From: Chloroflexota bacterium | Lineage (GTDB): Bacteria > Chloroflexota > FW602-bin22 > JAMCYS01 | DNA: 16,576 bases | Reading direction: 5' to 3' | NCBI GenBank assembly: GCA_021847625.1 | Contig: JAJZQK010000018.1 | Span: 1 to 16,576, forward strand | Shown: positions 6,870 through 12,977 of the stretch, one piece after another | Position numbering within the stretch: position 1 is the first letter of the stretch | Layout of the letters: every line of letters starts with the position of its first letter | Program-made: the position numbers and the translations under genes | Notes under the pieces: generated by a model | The model's database searches: none | What the model was told of the DNA's origin: nothing | What the model saw: only the letters and a program-made list of their open reading frames with translations

Positions 6870-6875
6870 GCCCCA

Positions 6876-7046
6876 GTTGTCGGTCCCTGCCCCGGCAAAC
6901 CCCCCGGGGTAGGGAGAGCGGCACGCCGCCCGGTAGGGCGTGGGGATCCCAACGGCGAGCTGCCAAGCGCCGGGGCACACCGGATAGAGCGAGCAATGGC
7001 CGTTGGTAATCCGTAGGGGCTATCCGCCGTAGGCGGATAGCCCTTT
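6876..7046 (+). ncRNA. Candidate structured small RNA, about 170 nt
   Basis: Bounded by the TGCTATAAT promoter on the left and a terminator-like hairpin on the right. Inside, 6884-6895 (TCCCTGCCCCGG) pairs with 6904-6915 (CCGGGGTAGGGA) in 12 consecutive pairs including one G-U, around the loop CAAACCCC. Further local stems are CACGCC/GGCGTG (about 6922-6943), CGGCG/CGCCG and CGGAT/ATCCG. I could not match it to tmRNA, SRP RNA, RNase P RNA, 6S RNA or a riboswitch by eye. The fragment GGCAAACC vaguely recalls the c-di-GMP-I aptamer, but the rest of that motif is absent. Caveat: the terminal hairpin begins GTAGGGGC, like a dispersed repeat at 3997, so part of this could be repeat sequence. Confidence 0.35.
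7017..7046 (+). terminator. 12-bp hairpin followed by TTT
   Basis: GGGCTATCCGCC (7017-7028), loop GTA, GGCGGATAGCCC (7032-7043), then TTT (7044-7046). The stem is perfect and the U-tract short. It works as a terminator for the transcript from 6876 if that exists; it may be a member of the GTAGGGGC repeat family. Confidence 0.55.
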
Positions 7047-7103
7047 GGTGCCAAGGCAAGGACCGCCCCATCGTCTGGTAGGCAGCGTGCGGCCGAGCGC
7101 GGG

Positions 7104-7141
7104 TTCCCTCGCCCTTCCAGGGAGAGGGGTAGGGTGAGGGT
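7104..7141. repeat. CCCTC/GAGGG dispersed repeat, intergenic copy
   Basis: Runs from TTCCCTCGCCCTTCCAGGGA into a GAGAGGGG-TAGGG-TGAGGG tail. It is the reverse-complement counterpart of the element at 10948-10985 inside pabB (CCCTCACCCC ... TGGAAGGGAGAGGG), with 10893-10925 there being a third relative. Confidence 0.65.
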
Positions 7142-7171
7142 CGTCCTGGGGGCGGTCGTGACCAGCCGCCC

Positions 7172-7190
7172 GGGCGAACGCCGTTCGCCC
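7172..7190. repeat. GGGCGAAC hairpin repeat
   Basis: GGGCGAAC (7172-7179), loop GCC, GTTCGCCC (7183-7190): a perfect 8-bp stem. It sits directly between the CCCTC repeat and the REP-like unit. Confidence 0.55.
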
Positions 7191-7203
7191 CTCCGAATAC
7201 CGG

Positions 7204-7246
7204 ATGGATCCCCGCTTCCGCGGGGATGACAAGGGCCTCGGTAAGA
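7204..7246. repeat. Single REP-like unit
   Basis: ATCCCCGC (7208-7215), loop TTCC, GCGGGGAT (7220-7227), then GACAAGG. It matches the right half of the pair at 4161-4203 over about 43 bases, including the non-palindromic tail (GACAAGG...GTAAGA), with a few mismatches and one extra G. The shared tail shows common descent rather than chance hairpin similarity. Confidence 0.7.
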
Positions 7247-7291
7247 CCACCATCCCAGCGCTAGGGCACGGACAGCAGCAGAGCCCGATAG

Positions 7292-7329
7292 GGCGACCGT
7301 CCCGCGTTGCGGGACTCCCTGCGGTCGCC
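7292..7329. repeat. Nested palindrome GGCGACCG/CGGTCGCC
   Basis: Outer arms GGCGACCG (7292-7299) and CGGTCGCC (7322-7329) enclose an inner perfect hairpin GTCCCGC (7299-7305), loop GTT, GCGGGAC (7309-7315). A related GGGCGACCG piece is seen near 4247-4257. It is probably another dispersed palindromic family. Confidence 0.5.
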
Positions 7330-7454
7330 GGTTGCCCCCACGGCCAAGCGGCCACTGTCGGGCGATCTGTGGGCAAGCGTGGTGCAGCAGTGGGTTCGGG
7401 CCCTAAAGATGTCTCGCCTTGGCTTCAGGTTAGCTGGATACACGTAGGCACGAG

Positions 7455-10019
7455 GTGGCAAAAGGGGAAGTGGTGGAGCAGCAGAGCGTGCCGGCGAGGG
7501 CACAGAAGCCACGGCCGCTGGCGGCACGGCGAGCGGCGGCGCTGGAGGGCGCCGCGCTGGCCGTGGTCGTCGTCATCGCCCTGGCCTTACGCTGGACCGG
7601 CCTCGGCATCACGCCCTTCGACCTCGACCAGCAGTGGGTGGTCGAGCACGCCCAGCGGTTCGTCGCCCAGGGCGAATTCCCCCTGGCGGGCATCGGCTCC
7701 TCCGTGGGCATGGCCCTGGGCCCGGTGGAGGTCCTTCTCCTCTCCCTCCCGGTGGCGCTGGGGCTCAGCGTGCCGGCGATCGCCGGCTATGTGGGCCTCC
7801 TTCAGGTATTGGCCATCGTCGGCACCTACCTGCTCGCCAGGCGATACTTCGGCGTCGCCGCCGCGCTGGCCGCCGCCGCCCTCTTCGCCGTGAACCCCTG
7901 GACCGTCCACTACGGCCGCAAGATCTGGACGCCTGACATGATGCCCCTCTTCACGGTTCTCCTTTTTGCGGGGCTGTTCCTGGCCATGGTGGAACGGCGG
8001 CGGTCCGGCTTCGTGCTGGCCTGCGTCGGGGAGTGCTTGCTCCTGCTGATTCACCCCTCGGCCGCGATGTTCGCGCCGGTCGTGGCGCTGGCGGCGCTGC
8101 TGGTCTGGCGGGAGCAGGGCCTCAAGCCGCTGGGCCTGGGGCTCCTCGCCGCGCTGGCCGTCGCCTCGCCCTACCTCCTCTACCAGGTGAACAGCGGCTT
8201 CGAGGCCGTGCGTAAGCTGGGTGGCCTGCCGGGCGAGGCATCGAGCGTCGACCTCCAGGCCCTGGGCCGGATAATTGCCCTCGCCTCGGCCGCGGACTTC
8301 CCGGCGGGGGCGGGCTACGAGTTTGCCGGCGCGCTGGGGCTGCCCGACCTCGGCCCGGTGAACGCCGCCGCGACGCTCTTGCTGGCGCTGGGACTGGCCG
8401 TGTGTCTCTGGGAGATCTGGCGCGGGCTGCGCGGCCGCCGCCCCCGGCTGGGCCAGACGGGGACTGGCCTCGGCGAGGGCCATTGGCGCCCCTACGCCCT
8501 GCTGCTCATCTGGTTCCTGGCGCCCATCGCCGTCTCCGCCCGCCACGGCATGTACCTGCACCCGCACTACTTCATCGTCGTCTACCCGCTGCAGTTCGTC
8601 CTCATTGGTCTCGCCATCTCGCGCCTGCGCTACCCGGTGCGGCTGCTCTCGCGGCGTATCGTGGGGGCAGCGCCCTATTGGCTCGCCCTGCCGGCCGTGG
8701 TGGTGGCGGCGCTTCTCGTCGTGCCGCAGGCCGTCTATTCGGCCGATTTCGTCGCCCTCCTTCAGCAGCGGCGGCCCGGCGGCACCTTCGGCGTGCCCTA
8801 TATCTACATGCAAGCCGCCGTCGACAACATCGAGGAGGAGGTCGCCGCCCATCCGGGCCTGCCCGTCTACGTCTACTCCTACAACTATCGCCTCCCCCTG
8901 GATTACCTGGCCGGCGCGGGGCTCACCCTCCACCACGTCGACCCGCCGATGGTGGTGGTCGTGCCCAAGGATGTCTCCCACGGCGTGCTGGCGGTGCTGT
9001 GCTCGGATGACTCGGCAACCCTGCCCTACGTCGACAAGCCCTTCCGCGCCACCGCCGACGACGGCCCGCTGGTGGGCGGCCTGCGCGCGCTCGGCTTCGC
9101 GGAGCAACCGGAGCGGGCGGTGCAGGGGCCCGACGGCTACACTTACTTCCGCTTCTTCTATCTGCCGCCAGCCAGCGAGGGCGTGCCGACCGGCTTCGCA
9201 CAAACGGGGCCGAAGCTGGTGCTGGGCAACGGGATGGCGCTGGTGGGCTACCGGCTGGGAGAGGAGGTGGCGCCCGGGGGACAGGCGCGGCTGGAGCTCC
9301 TCTGGTGGCTACCGGAGGACCCGGCGAAGCAGACGTGGGCGGAGCACAACCTTTTCGTCCACCTGCTGGATACCCAGGGAAACGTGGTGGCCCAGCACGA
9401 CTGGGAGCTCTGGCAGTACCTCGGCTGGCAGTCGGGCGAGTACATGCTCACCGAGCACGAGCTGCCGGTCGGCGACTGGGGGCCGGGGCTCCTCTGGCTC
9501 GACGTCGGGGCCTACGAACGCTACAACAGGGAGCCGCTGCCGTGGCTGGACGCGGCCGGGACGGCGCTCGGCCCGGCCTTGAAGCTGGGGCCGCTGCCGG
9601 TGCGCGCGGGGCCAGTGCCCGCGGCCCAGAAAGAGATAAGCTACCGCTTCGGCGACGCGCTGCTGCTGGCGGGTTACGACCTGGCTCAAACAGGCGACCG
9701 CCTGCAGGTGGGGCTGCACTGGCAAGGGCTGGGGCCGACGCGGGGACGTTACGTGGTGTCCGTCCAGGTGTTGGATGCCGCCGGCAAGCTAGAGGGCCAA
9801 ACTGACGGCGAGCCCGTGGCAGGCCAGTACCCCACGTCGGCCTGGCGGGAGGGTGAGGCGGTGTTGGACGAGCGCGAGGTGAGGCTAGGCGCGGGCGAGG
9901 CAGCCGGCCGGCACCTGGCGGTCGTCGTCTACGAGCCGAACAGCGGCCGGCGCCTGGTAGTGAGCAACGCCCAAGGCGAAAGCCTGGGCGACTACCTCGA
10001 CCTGGGGCCGATAGACTAG
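7455..10019 (+). CDS. Polytopic ArnT/PMT-like glycosyltransferase with two C-terminal beta repeats
   Basis: 854 residues. Residues 30-430 form a multi-pass membrane region (clear helices near 31-48, 88-105, 110-128, 133-147, 163-179, 187-198, 203-217, 224-243, 303-321, 347-362, 371-389 and 407-427). An early acidic loop, FDLDQQW (55-61), and a late HYFIVVYP (371-378) fit the GT-C fold of lipid-phosphate-sugar-dependent transferases. About 440-570 is a soluble domain. Two similar beta modules follow: about 588-690 (ALVGYRL ... LELLWWLP ... VHLLD ... VAQHDW) and about 732-835 (LLAGYDLA ... LQVGLHWQ ... VQVLD ... YPTSAWREGE). This repeat type is common on such proteins in Chloroflexota. GTG 7455 is the most upstream start; GTG codons at 7470 and 7473 after AGGGG (7463-7467) are alternatives. 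Likely role: transfer of a sugar to an envelope lipid or protein; the substrate is unknown. Confidence 0.85.
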   Translation: MAKGEVVEQQSVPARAQKPRPLAARRAAALEGAALAVVVVIALALRWTGLGITPFDLDQQWVVEHAQRFVAQGEFPLAGIGSSVGMALGPVEVLLLSLPVALGLSVPAIAGYVGLLQVLAIVGTYLLARRYFGVAAALAAAALFAVNPWTVHYGRKIWTPDMMPLFTVLLFAGLFLAMVERRRSGFVLACVGECLLLLIHPSAAMFAPVVALAALLVWREQGLKPLGLGLLAALAVASPYLLYQVNSGFEAVRKLGGLPGEASSVDLQALGRIIALASAADFPAGAGYEFAGALGLPDLGPVNAAATLLLALGLAVCLWEIWRGLRGRRPRLGQTGTGLGEGHWRPYALLLIWFLAPIAVSARHGMYLHPHYFIVVYPLQFVLIGLAISRLRYPVRLLSRRIVGAAPYWLALPAVVVAALLVVPQAVYSADFVALLQQRRPGGTFGVPYIYMQAAVDNIEEEVAAHPGLPVYVYSYNYRLPLDYLAGAGLTLHHVDPPMVVVVPKDVSHGVLAVLCSDDSATLPYVDKPFRATADDGPLVGGLRALGFAEQPERAVQGPDGYTYFRFFYLPPASEGVPTGFAQTGPKLVLGNGMALVGYRLGEEVAPGGQARLELLWWLPEDPAKQTWAEHNLFVHLLDTQGNVVAQHDWELWQYLGWQSGEYMLTEHELPVGDWGPGLLWLDVGAYERYNREPLPWLDAAGTALGPALKLGPLPVRAGPVPAAQKEISYRFGDALLLAGYDLAQTGDRLQVGLHWQGLGPTRGRYVVSVQVLDAAGKLEGQTDGEPVAGQYPTSAWREGEAVLDEREVRLGAGEAAGRHLAVVVYEPNSGRRLVVSNAQGESLGDYLDLGPID

Positions 10020-10029
10020 CTTCAGCGAG

Positions 10030-10176
10030 TTACTCGCCCAGCCTGGCCTCTAGATACTCTCTCAGCGCCACGGCCTCGGGTTTGGTGTCAAGCTCGGCGA
10101 AGTAGCGGCGCCGGAACTCCTCCCACTTGGCGGGATCGTGGCCGAACCAGTGGCGCAGGTCGTCGCTAGGGCCGAC
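10030..10176 (-). pseudogene. Remnant of a DUF488 family gene (C-terminal 48 codons)
   Basis: Read on the minus strand, the frame ending in TAA at 10032-10030 encodes [20 protein letters not shown] and then [10 protein letters not shown], followed by a charged C-terminus ending LEARLGE. The PS.xLRxWFGHDPxKWxEFRRRY motif is the C-terminal signature of DUF488 proteins. Homology begins abruptly at about 10176; upstream codons ([11 protein letters not shown]) are unlike the family and no start codon with a Shine-Dalgarno precedes them. The family is usually around 115-120 residues, so more than half is missing. The breakpoint coincides with the promoter of pabB on the other strand. It is convergent with the glycosyltransferase, whose stop is 10 bases away. 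Confidence 0.7.
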
Positions 10177-10181
10177 GTCTG

Positions 10182-10190
10182 TGTTATAAT
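10182..10190 (+). promoter_or_regulatory. Extended -10 promoter (TGTTATAAT) of pabB
   Basis: TG at 10182-10183, one base, then TATAAT at 10185-10190, the same extended -10 architecture as at 6861. It predicts a start near 10197 and a leader of about 87 bases before the ATG at 10284. No clear -35. It sits right at the broken end of the DUF488 remnant. Confidence 0.65.
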
Positions 10191-10283
10191 GGCCGCGACG
10201 TCGATTTCTGCCACGGCATGTCCAGCCCGGGGAGAATGTGCCTTAGCCGGGTACCCAGCTTCGTGGTGCAACGGAGCTGCGGC

Positions 10284-11855
10284 ATGCGTTATCAATCCCT
10301 TTACGAGCAGGTCACCCTCCCGGCGCCCTTGGCCGACGTCTTCGCCGTGTTTGCCGATTGGCCACAGCCGGTTTGGCTGGATAGCAGCCTCCACCACTCC
10401 CATCTGGGTCGCTACTCCTACCTCGCGGCCGACCCTTTTGTCACGCTCGCCGCCAAGAACGGTGCGCTCTCCGTCTGCGACCGCCGCCGTCGATCAGGCC
10501 AAATGCTAGACTACACAGCAGCAGGCGACCCCTTTGCCGTCCTCCAGAATCTCCTACGCCAATACCGCACCGAGCCGGTGCCCGGCCTGCCGCCCTTCCA
10601 AGGCGGGGCCGTCGGCTACTTCGCCTACGACCTCTGCCATCATACCGAGCTTCTGCCACGCACGACGACGGACGACCTCACCTTGCCCGACCTGCGCGTT
10701 GGCCTCTACGCCTGGACGATCGCCCACGACCACCTCCAGGGACAAACCTGGCTGATCGTCAACCCTTTAGATGGCGACGAACGGGAAGCCGAAGAACTCC
10801 TCCGACGCCTGTGCCAGAAGATTGCCGCTTCCCCCGAGACCGCCTGTAGGGCAGGGGCTCGCCCCCTGCCGCCGGGCGATCTCTCGTCCCATCGCCCCCC
10901 CGGGGAGAGGGCAAGGGTGAGGGGCAAAGCCGCCGGAGAGGATACGTGCCCTCACCCCAACCACCTCCCTGGAAGGGAGAGGGAGCTCGGCAGACCGCTC
11001 GCAACGGACCAGCAAGAGCGAACCTCAGCGGCCGAGCTGGTCTGCAACTTCACCCGCGACGACTACCTGCGGGCCGTGGCCGCGGCCAAGGAATACATCG
11101 CCAAGGGCGACATCTACCAGGTGTGCCTCTCGCAGCGCTTCTCGGTCCGGACCGACGAACCGCCCCTGCGATTCTACCGGCGCCTGCGCGAGATCAGCCC
11201 CGTGTCCTACGGCGCCTACCTCGCTTTCCCTGAAGTCACCGTCGTCAGCGCCTCGCCCGAACTCTTCCTGCGACTAGAGGGCCGGCGAGTAGAGACGAGG
11301 CCTATCAAGGGCACGCGGCCCCGCGGCACGACCCCCGAGCGGGACGAGCAACTGGTGGCCGACCTCGTCCACAGCGTCAAGGACCGCGCGGAGAATGTCA
11401 TGATCGTCGACCTCCTGCGCAACGACATCGGCCGGGTCTGCCGGGTCGGCTCGGTGCAGGTGCCCGACCTGTTCCGGGTCGAGAGTTACAGCACCGTTCA
11501 CCATTTGGTCTCCACGGTTACCGGCGAACTGCGGCCCGGGCTGGACGCGGCGGACCTGCTGCGAGCCTGCTTCCCCGGAGGGTCGGTCACAGGCTGCCCG
11601 AAGATCCGGAGCATGGAGATAATCGACGAGCTGGAGCCGACCCAGCGCAGCGTCTACTGTGGATCAATCGGCTTCCTGAGCTTCGCCGGCGACATGGATA
11701 CCAGCATCGTCATCAGGACGGCGCTCGTCAAAGGCCACCAGGCCTACTTCCAGGTAGGCGGCGCCATCCTCGCCGACTCCGACCCGGCAGCGGAATACCA
11801 GGAAACCCTAGATAAGGCGCGCGCCCTGCTGCTCGCGCTGGGACAGGAGCCGTAA
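10284..11855 (+). CDS. pabB: Aminodeoxychorismate synthase component I
   Basis: 523 residues. Converts chorismate plus ammonia (from a PabA-type amidotransferase not in this window) to 4-amino-4-deoxychorismate for folate synthesis. The N-terminal part has SSLHHSHLGRYSYLAADP (34-51). The C-terminal chorismate-binding domain has NFTRDDYLRAV, DIYQVCLSQRF (276-286), PIKGTRPRG (340-348), DLLRNDIGRV (376-385) and FPGGSVTGCPK (430-440). The Lys in PIKGT and the FPGGSVTG form distinguish PabB from TrpE (PIAGT, PAGTVSGAPK). ATG 10284 fits the usual MRYxxLY start and has GGAG at 10273-10276; an in-frame ATG at 10218 would add an unusual 22 residues. Residues 188 to about 238 are an extra GC-rich, Pro/Arg-rich segment encoded by repeat elements, between the two subdomains. 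pabC follows after 148 bases. Confidence 0.9.
   Translation: MRYQSLYEQVTLPAPLADVFAVFADWPQPVWLDSSLHHSHLGRYSYLAADPFVTLAAKNGALSVCDRRRRSGQMLDYTAAGDPFAVLQNLLRQYRTEPVPGLPPFQGGAVGYFAYDLCHHTELLPRTTTDDLTLPDLRVGLYAWTIAHDHLQGQTWLIVNPLDGDEREAEELLRRLCQKIAASPETACRAGARPLPPGDLSSHRPPGERARVRGKAAGEDTCPHPNHLPGRERELGRPLATDQQERTSAAELVCNFTRDDYLRAVAAAKEYIAKGDIYQVCLSQRFSVRTDEPPLRFYRRLREISPVSYGAYLAFPEVTVVSASPELFLRLEGRRVETRPIKGTRPRGTTPERDEQLVADLVHSVKDRAENVMIVDLLRNDIGRVCRVGSVQVPDLFRVESYSTVHHLVSTVTGELRPGLDAADLLRACFPGGSVTGCPKIRSMEIIDELEPTQRSVYCGSIGFLSFAGDMDTSIVIRTALVKGHQAYFQVGGAILADSDPAAEYQETLDKARALLLALGQEP
10845..10985. repeat. Repeat cluster inserted in frame within pabB
   Basis: Three elements in a row. 10845-10873 matches 3894-3922 at 26 of 29 positions and contains GGCAGGGG, loop CTCGC, CCCCTGCC. 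10893-10925 has CCCCGGGGAGAGGG then AAGGGTGAGGGG. 10948-10985 has CCCTCACCCC, then CCTCCCTGGAAGGGAGAGGG. The second and third are roughly inverted copies of each other and relatives of 7104-7141. The pabB frame stays open throughout. Confidence 0.75.
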
Positions 11856-11883
11856 CGAACGAGACTTCCACGGCGGACCGCTT

Positions 11884-11955
11884 TTCACCGTGGTTTCCAC
11901 GGAGAACACCTAAGGAATCCAGACACTCTCGATGTCCTCCGCGGCCTCTGTGGTG
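11884..11955. repeat. Imperfect inverted repeat upstream of pabC
   Basis: Left arm 11884-11909 (TTCACCGTGG, TTTCCACGGAGAACAC) and right arm 11931-11955 (GATGTCCTCCGCGG, CCTCTGTGGTG) are imperfect inverted complements. The CACCGTGG/CTCCGCGG wording is similar to the element after pabC at 12885-12943. It occupies most of the gap between pabB and pabC. Confidence 0.5.
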
Positions 11956-12003
11956 TATCCGACTCCGACCGCTGCCGCAGGGGGTAGAAGAATGGAGGCT
12001 GAG

Positions 12004-12858
12004 ATGACTACTACTTACGTTAGCGTTGACGGCGACCTGCAGGCGGCTTCCGGCCGGCACCTTTCCGCTCTCGACCGCGGCTTCACGTTGGGTGACGGCG
12101 CCTTCGAGACGATCAGGGTAGCGCGGGGCAAGCCCTTTCGCTGGCAGGCGCACCTGGCACGTCTGCGCGGCGCCCTGGAGGCTCTGCATCTGCCGCTGGC
12201 CTGGTCGGACGAGCGCCTGGCCGAGGCCGTCGCCGAGCTCCTCGCGGCAAACGGCTTGCGCGAGGCCGTCGTCCGCGTCACCGTCAGCCGCGGCGTCCCC
12301 CGCGAGCGCGGCCTCTTGCCTCAGGGCGACTCCGCGACCGTCGTCGTCCAGACCAGCCCCTTCCGAGCGCTGCCGGCTGAACGGATTGCACGGGGCGTCC
12401 GCGCCCACACCAGCGCGATCCGTCGCAACGAAACCTCACCGACCTCACGCCTGAAGACCTGCAACTACCTGGACAACGTCCTCGCCCTGCTCGAGGCCCG
12501 CCGCCATGGGGCCGACGAAGCCATTCTTCTCAACACGGCCGGCTACCTTGCCTGCGCCAGCGCGGCTAACCTTCACATCGTCAGGGGTGGCCGGATACTC
12601 ACCCCCGCCCTCGCCTGCGGCGTTCTCCCCGGCATCACCCGCGAGGCGGTGCGGGAATTGAGCGCGGCCCTGGGCCTGGTCTGGGAGGAAACCTGGCTAC
12701 GACCGGCCGATCTGGAGGACGCCGAGGAGGCCTTCCTCACGAACAGCGTCGGCGGCGTCCTCCCCCTCACCATCGTCGACGGCCAGGCCATCGGCAGCGG
12801 CCACCCCGGACAGCTCACCCTCCTCCTACGCCAGCAGCACGAGGAGTCACAAGCGTAG
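12004..12858 (+). CDS. pabC: Aminodeoxychorismate lyase, fold-type IV PLP enzyme
   Basis: 284 residues. Predicted to release pyruvate from aminodeoxychorismate to give p-aminobenzoate, completing the step begun by the PabB upstream. Family marks: SALDRGFTLGDGAFETIRV (21-39), the PLP-lysine region SRLKTCNYLDNVLA (K151), GVLPGITREAV (207-217) and EEAFLTNSVGGVLP (241-254). The start at 12004 is chosen because GGAGG (11994-11998) lies 5 bases upstream; in-frame ATGs at 11992 and 11932 would place part of a repeat in the protein. Odd: where the family has Glu in the GxVxExxxxNLF motif (it holds the PLP ring nitrogen), this protein has Cys184 (GYLACASAANLHIV, 180-193). It could be a D-amino acid or branched-chain aminotransferase relative, but adjacency to pabB favours PabC. 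Confidence 0.84.
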   Translation: MTTTYVSVDGDLQAASGRHLSALDRGFTLGDGAFETIRVARGKPFRWQAHLARLRGALEALHLPLAWSDERLAEAVAELLAANGLREAVVRVTVSRGVPRERGLLPQGDSATVVVQTSPFRALPAERIARGVRAHTSAIRRNETSPTSRLKTCNYLDNVLALLEARRHGADEAILLNTAGYLACASAANLHIVRGGRILTPALACGVLPGITREAVRELSAALGLVWEETWLRPADLEDAEEAFLTNSVGGVLPLTIVDGQAIGSGHPGQLTLLLRQQHEESQA

Positions 12859-12884
12859 GGGCCGGCGTGACCCGTCTGGAAGAC

Positions 12885-12943
12885 TTCTCACCGCCGAGAG
12901 CGCGGAGATTCTCGTAGGCCCTCTCTGCGCCCTCCGTGGTGCC
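12885..12943. repeat. Imperfect inverted repeat downstream of pabC
   Basis: Left arm TTCTCACCGCCGAGAGCG (12885-12902) continuing GCGGAGA, and right arm TCTCTGCGCCCTCCGTGGTG (12922-12941) form an imperfect palindrome of the same CACCGCxGAG...CTCCGTGGTG type as the element before pabC. Confidence 0.5.
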
Positions 12944-12977
12944 AATTCTCACTATGTCGTGACACACCGAGTCTCAC

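Larger units (their letters stand above)
6791..7454. other. 664-base spacer with promoter, structured segment and repeats
   Basis: I find no credible protein gene. The left part carries an extended -10 promoter (6861-6869) followed by about 170 bases of GC-rich, self-complementary sequence ending in a 12-bp hairpin. The right part is a patchwork of dispersed repeats (7104-7141, 7172-7190, 7204-7230, 7292-7329). The last 110 bases before the glycosyltransferase start hold no obvious consensus promoter. Confidence 0.65.

Noticed and set aside
6876..7046. c-di-GMP-I riboswitch, 6S RNA, SRP RNA or tRNA
   Set aside because: Only a short GGCAAACC resemblance to the c-di-GMP aptamer; no GCAAAGCC partner, SRP core tetraloop motif, or T-loop sequence.
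7204..7893. 229-codon plus frame starting in the REP unit and overlapping the glycosyltransferase
   Set aside because: Trp/Arg/Ser-rich shadow of the real frame; begins inside a repeat and has no Shine-Dalgarno.
7587..9203. 538-codon minus-strand frame opposite the glycosyltransferase
   Set aside because: Mirror frame of a membrane protein; no domain signature and unnatural His/Gly/Arg-rich sequence.
10218..10283. Upstream ATG extension of pabB, or a leader peptide for attenuation
   Set aside because: The extension is Cys/Arg/Ser-rich and unlike PabB N-termini; no run of Trp or other regulatory codons; ATG 10284 has its own GGAG.
10284..11855. trpE rather than pabB
   Set aside because: PIKGT Lys and FPGGSVTG are PabB marks; TrpE has PIAGT and PAGTVSG. 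The neighbour is pabC, not trpG or trpD.
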